DNA of 64,000 nucleotides from Paraburkholderia oxyphila NBRC 105797 (GCF_000685075.1 NZ_BAYD01000002.1:108078-172077); one strand, 5' to 3'; counted from the stretch's first letter, positions 54,977 to 63,034 are shown. Program-made: numbers and translations. The notes: generated by a model not told the origin, from the letters alone.

Positions 54977-56140
54977 TTGGACAGACCGAACATTTCGCTG
55001 GACGCGCCGGGGGCGCCAGGTACACCCCGCGCGCAGGACGCGCTGATCGACCTGATTGGCCTCATCTACGAGGGGGCGCTCGAGAACCCGCGCTGGAAGA
55101 GCGCGCTCGAGCGCATGCACGCGTTGCTGGGCGCGAACTACGTGACGCTGATCCTGAGGCCGCCCACGCGCGAGCGCCATATGCTGGCCGTCTTCATTGG
55201 CGGCAAGATCAAGCGGTATAGGCTCACCGCGTACGACACGCACTATCACGCGCTCGATCCGTTCGTCGGTCTGCCGTCTGATCGCGTGGTGTCGCTCGAT
55301 GAGATCGTGCCGACCTCGCACTGGGTCCAGACGCCGTACTACCGCGATTTCATGGAGGCCGTGGGCATCTACTACATGCTGGGCGCCGACATCAAGACGG
55401 CGCATGGCGGCGAGTGCTGGCTGCGCGTCTGCCGGCCGCCGAATGCCGAGCCGTTCTCGCGGGAGGACAAGGCGCTGTGCAACGCGCTGATCCCGCACAT
55501 CCGGCGCGCGATGCAGATCCATGAACGCATCGACACGCTCGAATCGGAGCGCAAGCTCTATGCGGGCACGATCGACCACATGAAGATTGGCTCGGTGCTG
55601 CTCGACGTGCGCGGCAACATCGTCGAGATGAACGGCGCGGCGCGGGAACTGCTCGAACGCGAGGACGGCCTGCAGGTGCGCCGCCAGATGCTCAGCGCGA
55701 GCGCGACGCGCGACAACCGCGAGTTGCAGCAGACGATCCGCGACGTGCTCGAGCGGCGCGCGGCCGGCAGTCCTTCGCTGGTGCGGGCGGTGTCGATCTC
55801 GCGGCCGTCCGGCAAGCGCAACCTGGGCGTGGTCGTGCGCGAGGTGCCGCCGGGCGAATGGTCCGATGGCGTGCGCGGGCCCGCCGCCGTCGTGTTCCTG
55901 CGCGATCCGTCGACCGAGACGAATACGCGCTCCGACATGATTCAGCGCCTCTTTAACCTGACCGTGTCGGAGGCCGAGCTCACCTTGCAACTGATGCACG
56001 GGATGTCGATCGACGAGGCCGGCGAGGCGATGGGCATACGCCGCAACACGGTGCGCTCGCATCTGCGCTCGATCTTCTCGAAGCTCGGCATTACGCGCCA
56101 GTCGGAGTTGCTGCTGCTCGTGTTTCGCAGCTTGCTTTAG
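54977..56140 (+). CDS. LuxR-family transcriptional regulator
   Basis: This 387-aa protein has an N-terminal ~200-aa region with a GAF/PAS-like character (LLGANYVTLILRPPTRERHMLAVF, HYHALDPFVGLPSDRVVSL), then a PAS-like segment (GSVLLDVRGNIVEMNGAARELLE). The C-terminal helix-turn-helix of the LuxR type is FNLTVSEAELTLQLMHGMSIDEAGE plus RRNTVRSHLRSIFSKLG. The start is TTG 54977 with AAGGGAG upstream. Position at the end of the operon suggests a substrate-responsive activator; TeiR of Comamonas testosteroni, a LuxR-type steroid regulator, is a precedent. Confidence 0.87.
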   Translation: MDRPNISLDAPGAPGTPRAQDALIDLIGLIYEGALENPRWKSALERMHALLGANYVTLILRPPTRERHMLAVFIGGKIKRYRLTAYDTHYHALDPFVGLPSDRVVSLDEIVPTSHWVQTPYYRDFMEAVGIYYMLGADIKTAHGGECWLRVCRPPNAEPFSREDKALCNALIPHIRRAMQIHERIDTLESERKLYAGTIDHMKIGSVLLDVRGNIVEMNGAARELLEREDGLQVRRQMLSASATRDNRELQQTIRDVLERRAAGSPSLVRAVSISRPSGKRNLGVVVREVPPGEWSDGVRGPAAVVFLRDPSTETNTRSDMIQRLFNLTVSEAELTLQLMHGMSIDEAGEAMGIRRNTVRSHLRSIFSKLGITRQSELLLLVFRSLL

Positions 56141-56167
56141 GGCCTGTTGCCGGTGTGAACAGGCCCT
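56139..56167. terminator. Hairpin between convergent luxR and tetR genes
   Basis: AGGGCCTGTT (56139-56148) and AACAGGCCCT (56158-56167) pair perfectly around a 9-nt loop. It overlaps the luxR stop codon and can end both transcripts. Confidence 0.65.
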
Positions 56168-56173
56168 CGCGCA

Positions 56174-56815
56174 TCACGCCGCTTTTGCCTTCCGTTTGGG
56201 CGCGGCCGGCGGGGCAGCCGGCTCGCGGCCGAAGGTCCAGAGCATGCGCATCTGCGCGCGCAGCGCGGGCTCTTCCACGGGGACCAGACAATACGCGAGC
56301 CCGATACGGCTGATCAGCGCGATGATGTCGGCGAGCGGCGGGACCTGCGGACCGCGCACGGCGACGTACTGGCGGTAGGGCTTCTCCAGCACGCGCTGCC
56401 ACATGGGCGCGATGTCCTCGACGATGTAGCCGAACACCTCCGTCGACACGCTCTTGGCCAGGTAGTTGTGGTGAAAGCCGCCGTGATGGCGGTCCCGGTA
56501 TCGCACCGCAAAGCACACGCAGGCTTCGCAGTAGGCCTCGAAGTCGTCTTCGAGGTCAGCCAGGCTGCGCTGCATCTCTTCGAAGAACGCGCCGTTCTCG
56601 ACGCTGATCACCCCCTGGATCAGTTCCTTCCTGGTGCCGAAATAGCGGTAGAGCGTGCGGCGCGAGATGTTCGCGCGCCGCGCGACGTCGTCGATCGAGA
56701 AGCCGTCGACGCCCTGTTCGATCATCGCATCGAGGGCCACGCGCAGGATCACGCTGCGCGCGTCGTTCGCGCTATCCATTCTGCTGGCGTCACCCCAGCG
56801 CAATTGCCGATCCAT
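56174..56815 (-). CDS. TetR-family repressor
   Basis: This 213-aa regulator has the N-terminal TetR helix-turn-helix: SVILRVALDAMIEQGVDGFSIDD, then VARRANISRRTLYRYFGTRKELIQG. The ligand-binding helices (AYCEACVCFAVRYRDRHHGG, ADIIALISRIGLAYCLVPVEEP) follow, and the tail is basic (APKRKAKAA). ATG 56815 has AGGAAGG upstream. It faces the Rieske gene across a 229-bp region with two strong inverted repeats, so it probably represses itself and the Rieske-flavoprotein operon. Confidence 0.92.
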   Translation of the reverse strand: MDRQLRWGDASRMDSANDARSVILRVALDAMIEQGVDGFSIDDVARRANISRRTLYRYFGTRKELIQGVISVENGAFFEEMQRSLADLEDDFEAYCEACVCFAVRYRDRHHGGFHHNYLAKSVSTEVFGYIVEDIAPMWQRVLEKPYRQYVAVRGPQVPPLADIIALISRIGLAYCLVPVEEPALRAQMRMLWTFGREPAAPPAAPKRKAKAA

Positions 56816-56874
56816 ATCCCTTCCTGTCCTGATCCATCGATTGAACCCCTTGCGGGGCAATTTTCTCACGGGAT

Positions 56875-56897
56875 GGCACAGAAATGGAATTTGTGCC
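56875..56897. promoter_or_regulatory. Inverted repeat operator A (TetR/Rieske intergenic)
   Basis: GGCACAGA-N7-TTTGTGCC, a near-perfect palindrome that extends outward to ATGGCACA...TGTGCCAT. It lies 60 bp before tetR and about 150 bp before the Rieske gene. Confidence 0.8.
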
Positions 56898-56904
56898 ATC
56901 ATGC

Positions 56905-56928
56905 GTCACAAATAACGATTTTTGTGAC
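56905..56928. promoter_or_regulatory. Inverted repeat operator B (TetR/Rieske intergenic)
   Basis: GTCACAAA-N8-TTTGTGAC is a perfect 8+8 palindrome. Its centre is about 30 bp from that of site A, so the two lie on the same face of the helix. Confidence 0.8.
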
Positions 56929-57044
56929 ATAGCATCGAAGCCAGGCCACCGGTCGCATCCGGTCGGTGGCGGCTGGCGCTTTCGCGGGCAGCGCCCGGCA
57001 ATCAGGATGCCGAATCTTGCCCGCACCCACTCGAGGAGACACTC

Positions 57045-58169
57045 ATGGCCGATTCCACCGTGCTCGATGGCAAGCACGCCATTCACAAGATTCACGCCGC
57101 GCCCATCGAGGAGCGCTATGCGCGCGGCTGGCACTGTCTGGGCCTCGCCGACGATTACCGGGACGGCAAAGCTCACGGGCTGTCGATCTTCGGCACGCGC
57201 GTGGTCGTGTTCCAGGGCGAGGACGGGCAGTTGCGCGTGCTCGACGGCTATTGCCCACACATGGGCGCCGACCTCGGCCAGGGGCGTATCGAGGGCGACA
57301 CGGTGGTGTGCCCGTTCCATGGCTGGCAGTGGGCCTCGGACGGCAAGTGCGCGGCCATCCCGTATTCGCAGCGCATCCCGCCGAAGGCGCGCATCAAGTC
57401 CTGGCCGGTGATGGAGCAGAACCGGCTGCTGTTCGTCTGGAACGACCCGGAAGGGAACGCGCCCGATCCCGCGGTGGAGATCCCGAAGATCAACGCGTGC
57501 TTCTCCGATGCCTGGAGCGACTGGGCGATCGTCAAATGGGTGATCAACACGAACTGCCGCGAGCTGATCGACAACCAGTCGGACATGGCGCACTTCGGGC
57601 CGGTCCATGGCGCGCCAATCGACTATTTCTGCAATACGTTCACGGGTCACGTGGCGTATCAGAAGTTGCGCGGAGGCAGCCCGCGGCTTGCGGGCGACGG
57701 CGGCTTGACGGCCGATTCCGCCTACTTCGGTCCGGCCTACCACGTCACGCTGATGACCGGGGAGGCGCAGGGGCAAGCGATCAAATCGATTCTGCTCAAC
57801 AGCCACGTGCCGATCGACACGAACAGCTTCGAGCTGCGCTTCGGCGTGATGGTCGAGAAGAACCCGGCGCTGACCGACGAGCAGAACCGCGCGATGGTGG
57901 AAGGCTACGTGCAGGCCGCGCAAGCCGCCTTTCGCGAGGACGTGGCGCTCTGGGACACCAAGACACGCGTCGACAATCCGCTGCTGTGCGAAGGCGACGG
58001 TCCGATCTATCGCCTGCGCGAGTGGTACCGGCAGTTCTATACCGACGTGGCCGCGCTGCCCGCGCAGCAAGCGGTAGTCGAGGTGCACGAGTACCGCCGC
58101 GAGGACGCGGGCTGGCGCAAGCGACCCGACGTGCCGGCCGAGGCCGTGAGCCGTCTTTCCACGATCTGA
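57045..58169 (+). CDS. Rieske non-haem iron oxygenase, KshA-like (3-ketosteroid 9-alpha-hydroxylase type)
   Basis: This 374-aa oxygenase has a Rieske domain with C70-x-H72 and C89-x2-H92, in the segments GYCPHMGADLG and VVCPFHGWQWASDG. The catalytic domain has the iron motif D180-x2-H183-x4-H188 in IDNQSDMAHFGPVHG, followed by FTGHVAYQ. A 'REIVDN..DMAHF' pattern is what I associate with KshA, which hydroxylates C9 of 3-ketosteroids and, with KstD, opens ring B. The usual reductase partner (KshB) is not in the window. GAGGAG precedes ATG 57045; the flavoprotein gene follows after 13 bp. Confidence 0.87.
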   Translation: MADSTVLDGKHAIHKIHAAPIEERYARGWHCLGLADDYRDGKAHGLSIFGTRVVVFQGEDGQLRVLDGYCPHMGADLGQGRIEGDTVVCPFHGWQWASDGKCAAIPYSQRIPPKARIKSWPVMEQNRLLFVWNDPEGNAPDPAVEIPKINACFSDAWSDWAIVKWVINTNCRELIDNQSDMAHFGPVHGAPIDYFCNTFTGHVAYQKLRGGSPRLAGDGGLTADSAYFGPAYHVTLMTGEAQGQAIKSILLNSHVPIDTNSFELRFGVMVEKNPALTDEQNRAMVEGYVQAAQAAFREDVALWDTKTRVDNPLLCEGDGPIYRLREWYRQFYTDVAALPAQQAVVEVHEYRREDAGWRKRPDVPAEAVSRLSTI

Positions 58170-58182
58170 GGCGAGGACCATC

Positions 58183-59919
58183 ATGCACGACGATCGACTT
58201 GATCCGCTCACGGATGCCACCTGCGACGTGGTGGTGGTCGGCTCCGGCGCGGGCGCGATGACGGCGGCCCTGCGTGCGCACGATCAGGGCCTGTCGGTCC
58301 TCGTCGTCGAGAAGAGCGCCGTGTACGGCGGCACGACGGCGGTCTCCGGGGGCGGCATCTGGATTCCCTGCAACGACCAGATCGCCGCGCTCGGCGGCAG
58401 CGATTCGTACGACGAAGCAATCACCTATCTGCGCGACGTCGTGGGCGAGGACTTCGACCCGAAGCGTATCGACGCGTATCTCGAGAACGGGCCGAAGATG
58501 GTCGGCTGGCTCGCGAAGCACGCGCAGACGCACTTCCACGCGGTGCCGCGCTATCCCGACTACTACCCGGACCGCAAGGGCGGCAAGCCCGGCTACCGGA
58601 CGATGGAGCCGGCGGCCTTCGACGCCGCGCGCCTGGGCGAGCACTTCGACGAGCTGCGCGCGCCGTCGCCGGCTACGCTGATTGGCGGCCGCATAGCGAT
58701 GACGCAGATCGAAGCGCACACGATCCTCGCCAAGGAGCGCGGCTGGCTGCGCCTGACTGCATGGCTGATGCTGCGCTACGCGACCGACTTCCGCTGGCGC
58801 CGCCGCACCTCGCGCGACCGCCGCCTCACGCTCGGCAATGCGCTCGTCGCAAGCCTGCGGGCCGCGCTCGCGCAGCGCGGCATCGAGCTCTGGCTCGGCA
58901 CGCCGATGCGCTCGCTGCACGTGGACGGCACGCGCGTGGACGGCGTGATCGTGGAGCGCGAGGGCCGCCCATTCGGCATTCGCGCCACGCGCGGCGTGAT
59001 CCTCGCATGCGGCGGCTTCGAAGCGAATCAGGCGATGCGCGAGCAGTATCTGCCCAAACCCACGCGCGCCGAGTGGAGCGCCGCGCCGCCGATCAACACC
59101 GGCGATGGCATCCGCGCCGGCCTCGCGCTGGGCGCCGACACCGCGTTGATGGATTTCGTCTGGGGCGTGCCGACCGTGCGCGTGCCGGGGGAGGAGAAGC
59201 AGCGCGCGCTGTTCGTCGAGCGCTCGGCGCCGCGCTGCGTGATGGTCAACCAGCTGGGGCGGCGCTTCATCAACGAATCGGCGCCTTACCCAGACGTCAT
59301 TCACGCGATGTACGCGGACCATGCGCGCACCCAGGCGAACGTGCCCGCGTGGCTGATCTTCGATGCCGAGTACCGCAAGCGCTATCCATGCGGCGTGCTG
59401 CTGCCCGGCAGCGTGCAGCCGGACAGCAAGATCCCGGCCGGCTGGCTCGACAACGTCATCTATCGCGCCGACACGCTGGACGAACTGGCCGCGAAGATCG
59501 GCGTCGATGCCGGGGGCCTCGCGCAGACCGTCGTGCAGATGAACGGCTACGCGGCGAGCGGCGTCGACACCGAATTCGGCAAGGGCAGCAATGTGTTCGA
59601 CCGCTACTACGGCGACTCGTCGTGCAAACCCAATCCGTGCCTTGGGCCGATCGAGCGCGCGCCGTTCTACGCGCTGCGTCTGGACCCGGGCGAGATCGGC
59701 ACGAAAGGGGGGCTGCGCACCGATGCCCAGGCGCGCGTGCTGCGGCCCGACGGCTCGGTGATCGACGGCCTCTATGCGCTCGGCAACACGACTGCCGCAG
59801 TGATGGGCAAGACTTATCCGGGCCCCGGTTCGACGATTGGACCGGCCATGACGTTCGGCTATGTTGCGGCCAATCACATCGCGGCCACGCGCGTTGAGGC
59901 TGAAGCCGTCAGTTCTTGA
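58183..59919 (+). CDS. FAD-binding 3-ketosteroid delta-1-dehydrogenase-like flavoprotein
   Basis: This 578-aa protein of the fumarate reductase/KstD superfamily has an N-terminal dinucleotide motif VVVVGSGAGAMTAALRAHDQ, then VYGGTTAVSGGGIWIP. Its middle catalytic domain includes GVILACGGFEANQAMREQYL. The C-terminus has ALGNTTAAVMGKTYPGPGSTIGPAM. Tyr545 and Gly549 in TYPGPG have the same spacing as the catalytic Tyr487/Gly491 of Rhodococcus KstD1. It would make the 1(2) double bond in ring A of a 3-ketosteroid; a related dehydrogenase on another cyclic ketone is possible. Confidence 0.86.
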   Translation: MHDDRLDPLTDATCDVVVVGSGAGAMTAALRAHDQGLSVLVVEKSAVYGGTTAVSGGGIWIPCNDQIAALGGSDSYDEAITYLRDVVGEDFDPKRIDAYLENGPKMVGWLAKHAQTHFHAVPRYPDYYPDRKGGKPGYRTMEPAAFDAARLGEHFDELRAPSPATLIGGRIAMTQIEAHTILAKERGWLRLTAWLMLRYATDFRWRRRTSRDRRLTLGNALVASLRAALAQRGIELWLGTPMRSLHVDGTRVDGVIVEREGRPFGIRATRGVILACGGFEANQAMREQYLPKPTRAEWSAAPPINTGDGIRAGLALGADTALMDFVWGVPTVRVPGEEKQRALFVERSAPRCVMVNQLGRRFINESAPYPDVIHAMYADHARTQANVPAWLIFDAEYRKRYPCGVLLPGSVQPDSKIPAGWLDNVIYRADTLDELAAKIGVDAGGLAQTVVQMNGYAASGVDTEFGKGSNVFDRYYGDSSCKPNPCLGPIERAPFYALRLDPGEIGTKGGLRTDAQARVLRPDGSVIDGLYALGNTTAAVMGKTYPGPGSTIGPAMTFGYVAANHIAATRVEAEAVSS

Positions 59920-59996
59920 GCAGGACTGTGTCGGGCGTTGCGATAGCGGAGTGGCTTTGAGCATCGCCCGGCACTTGAATCGGAGGGGACGCATTC

Positions 59997-61520
59997 ATGG
60001 GGGAAGCCGAAACCCAACAAGGAATTGCGATGGATACTGGCTGGCTCGGACCGATCCGGCAAATCAGCTTTGCGACCAGCAATCTCGACCAACTCGTGAG
60101 CTTCTGGGAAACGCAGGTTGGCGTCGGGCCGTGGAGCATTTTTCGCGGGCTCACGCTCAACATGACGTATGAGGGACGGCCCATCTCGCTGCCGGTGCAT
60201 GTCGCGCTGAGCATGCATGGTGAGACGCTGATCGAATTGATTCAGGTGTCGGGCGATGGGCCATCGCCGTTTCACGACTCGCTCAACCGGCCGGTCATCG
60301 GGCTGCAGCGGCTGGCGGCGATGAGCCGCGACATGCACCGCGACGTTCGCGTGGCGTGCGAGAGAGGGATGGAGCATTGCGCCGAAGGACGCGACGCCAC
60401 GGGACAACGCTACAGCTATTTCCGCTGCGCGGCGGCGCCCGGCATTCTGCTCGAACTGCTCGAAGCGACACCGGGCTTTGACGATTTCGTCGGCGTGCTG
60501 GAGGCGCGTGCACGCAGCTATGGCGCAACTTGGGTCGCGGGCGGCACGGGCGATGTGCGCAAGGCCATGCTCACGACGACGGTGGAGCGGAGCGGCACGA
60601 TGCGCGCGATCCAGTTGACCGGCTATGGCGGGGTCGATCGTTTCGTTATGCAAACGGTTGCCGAGCCGCACCCTGGACCAGGAGAAATCCGCGTGCGTGT
60701 TGCGGGCGCAGCGGTCAATCCGGTCGACGTGAAGGCGCGCAACGGATGGCTCGATGCGTGGATGCCGCTCACGTTTCCGGCGCGCCTGGGCGGCGACGTC
60801 GCGGGCATCGTGGACGCCGTGGGTGAGGGCGTGACCGCATTTCGCCCTGGCGACAGGGTCATGGGCATGGTGAATCCGCTCAGTGACGGCGCGTATGCGG
60901 AGAAGATCGTCTTCGACGCCAGCCGGTTCGTGCACGTGCCCGATGGCCTGGATTTGGTCGAGGCGTCAGCCATGCCGACTGGCGGACTGACCGGGACGCA
61001 ACTGATCGAAGCCGGGATTCGTCCGGCGCGGGGCGCAAAGGGACTCGTGATTGGCGCGGGCGGCTCGACGGGGCGCGCGGCAGTGATCGCGGCGCTCGAT
61101 GCGGGCGCGCAGGTATATGCGGGCGTGCGTGCAACGAGTCGTGACGCGGTGGCTGATTTGCCCGTCGCGGGTGTCATCGATATCGCCGATGAAGCCGCAT
61201 TGGCCGCGGCGGGACCATTCGATTTTCTCGCCGATACGGTAGGCGGGACGGTTGCCGAAGCGCTTTTTGCTTATGTGAAGTCGAACGGCGTTGTTGGCTC
61301 CAGTGCGTTTCCGCCGCCTGTGCCGCCGGCCAATTCGACGCAACGGTTCGTTTCGCTGGTCGTGAGCTTCGATGGGCCGCGTCTCGCGCGTTTTGCGCGT
61401 GAGAGACTTCAACGGTTCCCCATGCCTGTCGCGCACAAGTTGCCGCTTGCCGAAGCCGGGCGTGCACACACGTTGATGGAGCAGGGCGGTGTTGGCGGGA
61501 AGATCGTGCTGGTGCCTTGA
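59997..61520 (+). CDS. VOC-family domain fused to NADPH:quinone oxidoreductase-like MDR domain
   Basis: This 507-aa open frame joins two full domains. Residues 12-175 are a vicinal-oxygen-chelate (glyoxalase) domain (IRQISFATSNLDQLVSFW, VGVGPWSIFRG, ETLIELIQVSG). Residues 202-507 are a zinc-less medium-chain reductase starting MRAIQLTGYGGVDRFVM, with NADPH loop GLVIGAGGSTGRAA. The junction codon 60600 is an ATG preceded by GGAGCGGAG, so the second domain may also be made separately. I know these only as separate proteins. Start ATG 59997 (GGAGGGG upstream) or ATG 60030 (AAGGA upstream). Confidence 0.82.
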   Translation: MGEAETQQGIAMDTGWLGPIRQISFATSNLDQLVSFWETQVGVGPWSIFRGLTLNMTYEGRPISLPVHVALSMHGETLIELIQVSGDGPSPFHDSLNRPVIGLQRLAAMSRDMHRDVRVACERGMEHCAEGRDATGQRYSYFRCAAAPGILLELLEATPGFDDFVGVLEARARSYGATWVAGGTGDVRKAMLTTTVERSGTMRAIQLTGYGGVDRFVMQTVAEPHPGPGEIRVRVAGAAVNPVDVKARNGWLDAWMPLTFPARLGGDVAGIVDAVGEGVTAFRPGDRVMGMVNPLSDGAYAEKIVFDASRFVHVPDGLDLVEASAMPTGGLTGTQLIEAGIRPARGAKGLVIGAGGSTGRAAVIAALDAGAQVYAGVRATSRDAVADLPVAGVIDIADEAALAAAGPFDFLADTVGGTVAEALFAYVKSNGVVGSSAFPPPVPPANSTQRFVSLVVSFDGPRLARFARERLQRFPMPVAHKLPLAEAGRAHTLMEQGGVGGKIVLVP

Positions 61521-61559
61521 GTTTGTCCACCGCGGTTCGTCCACCGCGTTGGCCGCGAC

Positions 61560-61590
61560 GCGCTCAGCCCAGCATTGCCGGCCTGAGCGC
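61560..61590. terminator. Hairpin between convergent VOC-MDR and SDR genes
   Basis: GCGCTCAG (61560-61567) pairs with CTGAGCGC (61583-61590); further inner G-C pairs lengthen the stem. There is no T-run. Confidence 0.55.
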
Positions 61591-61604
61591 GATAGCGGCG
61601 ACGA

Positions 61605-62360
61605 TCAGTGGAAGGTCTTGCCGGCCAGCAAGCCGCCATCGACGATGAACTCCGAGCCCGTGCAGTAGGAGGACGCGTCGGAGGCGAGGAACAGCGCGAG
61701 ATCGGCCACTTCCTCGGGACGGCCGATACGCGCGATCGGCAGCGAGTTGTAGATCGCGGACGGTTCGAAGTCGGCGTATTCGGGCGGCCGGGCCATCGCG
61801 GTATCGATGCCGCCCGGGTGGATCGAATTGACGCGAATGCCAAGGTGGCCCAACTCGAGCGCCGCAGACTTGGTCATGCCTCGAACGGCGAACTTGCTGG
61901 ACGTGTAGGCCGTGCCGCCCGCGATGCCTTCCATGCCAGCCGTGGATGAAACGTTCACGATCGAGCCGCGGCCCGCCTTCTTCATGGACGGCAGCACGGA
62001 CTTCATGCCAAGCCAGCAGCCCACCTGATTCACGTTGATGACCTTCAGGTAATCGTCGAGCGAGCACGATTCCAGCGGCGCGAGCTTGAGGATGCCGGCG
62101 TTGTTGACCAGCACGTCGATGTTGCCGAAATGTTTTTCGGCGACTTGCACGGCAGCTTCCCATTGTTCCGGGCGTGTGACGTCCAGGTGCTGGAAGATCG
62201 CGGAGCCTTGCAGCTCGCTGGCCAGACGCTCGCCGTCGGCATCCAGCACGTCGGCAATTACCACGCGTGCGCCTTCGGCCGCGAACAATCGGGCTTCCGC
62301 CGCACCCTGGCCGCGTGCGCCGCCGGTGATCAATGCCACTTTGCCTTCCAGACGCTTCAT
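61605..62360 (-). CDS. SDR-family oxidoreductase (hydroxysteroid dehydrogenase-like)
   Basis: This 251-aa classical short-chain dehydrogenase has cofactor motif TGGARGQGAAEARLF (12-26), NNAG (86-89), catalytic Ser139, Tyr152 and Lys156 in VNVSSTAG and TAYTSSKFAV, and PGGIDTAM. The phrase VVIADVLDADGE after the Rossmann start, with an Asp that favours NAD, is shared with 3-alpha/20-beta-hydroxysteroid dehydrogenases. It probably oxidises a ring hydroxyl of the cluster's substrate. It lies 45 bp downstream of the VOC gene on the same strand, so one promoter at 63.0 kb serves both. Confidence 0.9.
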   Translation of the reverse strand: MKRLEGKVALITGGARGQGAAEARLFAAEGARVVIADVLDADGERLASELQGSAIFQHLDVTRPEQWEAAVQVAEKHFGNIDVLVNNAGILKLAPLESCSLDDYLKVINVNQVGCWLGMKSVLPSMKKAGRGSIVNVSSTAGMEGIAGGTAYTSSKFAVRGMTKSAALELGHLGIRVNSIHPGGIDTAMARPPEYADFEPSAIYNSLPIARIGRPEEVADLALFLASDASSYCTGSEFIVDGGLLAGKTFH

Positions 62361-62405
62361 TTCGATGTCTCCTGTTGTGAAATGTGTTGTGTTTTCGATG
62401 GGGTG

Positions 62406-62957
62406 TCAGGGGTGCTTGGCGCTCGTGGTGTCGCTCATTGCATCGATTACGTGGATCGGATTGGCGCCGTCCCAGTCGCGCGCGGCGGCGATGCCTTGCT
62501 GGATCAGTTCGCGCATCCCGGCGCCCTGGATGACCTCATAGCGGACACCGGGTTCGGACGCGTCTTCGAAATACGCGACTCGCGTTGCCGGGTTGCTTGC
62601 TTCGAACACCATCTGTAGACCGTCGGCGGTCATGCGTTCGATCGCGGCATCGATGTCGTCGACCACCCAGGCTACGTGGTGCATGCCGAGGATCGGTTGG
62701 CCGTGGGCGTCACGGTAGGGGGAGGCGCTGTTGTTGGTGGCCTGGATCAGCTCGATCTGGGTTTGGCCTTGATATGCGAGGCCTACGTTCATCGTGACTG
62801 TGACGGGTTGGTTCAGGTAATGCCCTTGCAGGGCGACATTGCGGAAGACCATCCAGGGGCCTACGCCAAGCTGCGTCAGCCAACGTTCGATGCTCTGGTC
62901 GAGGTCGCTAACCAGATAGCCGATCTGGTCGATCGTGCCAAAGCGTGCTTTTTTCAT
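62406..62957 (-). CDS. VOC-family (glyoxalase-like) protein
   Basis: This 183-aa protein has one vicinal-oxygen-chelate domain: FGTIDQIGYLVSDLDQSIERW, LGVGPWMVFRNVALQGHY, QTQIELIQATNNSASPYRD and MHHVAWVVDDIDAAIERM. It is clearly related to the N-terminal half of the 60.0-kb fusion protein (shared GVGPW, IELIQ, SP-Y/F-D). VOC proteins bind a metal and isomerise, epimerise or open rings; the reaction here is unknown. A pair of operator-like repeats lies just upstream. Confidence 0.87.
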   Translation of the reverse strand: MKKARFGTIDQIGYLVSDLDQSIERWLTQLGVGPWMVFRNVALQGHYLNQPVTVTMNVGLAYQGQTQIELIQATNNSASPYRDAHGQPILGMHHVAWVVDDIDAAIERMTADGLQMVFEASNPATRVAYFEDASEPGVRYEVIQGAGMRELIQQGIAAARDWDGANPIHVIDAMSDTTSAKHP

Positions 62958-62979
62958 TTCGTCTCGCCCATGGTGCTAT

Positions 62980-63002
62980 GTCGCAAAATTTGAATTTGTG
63001 CC
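62980..63002. promoter_or_regulatory. Inverted repeat operator C (upstream of VOC-SDR operon)
   Basis: GTCGCAAA-N7-TTTGTGCC matches sites A and B in half-site and spacing. It lies 23 bp before the VOC start. Confidence 0.75.
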
Positions 63003-63010
63003 GTAATGAT

Positions 63011-63034
63011 GGCACAGATTTGTGGGTTTGTGAC
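63011..63034. promoter_or_regulatory. Inverted repeat operator D (upstream of VOC-SDR operon)
   Basis: GGCACAGA-N8-TTTGTGAC combines the left arm of site A with the right arm of site B. Its centre is about 31 bp from site C, the same spacing as A to B. Confidence 0.75.

Noticed and set aside
57796..59994. Long minus-strand frame opposite the Rieske and KstD-like genes
   Set aside because: It mirrors two well-supported genes and shows only low-complexity Arg/Ala/His sequence.
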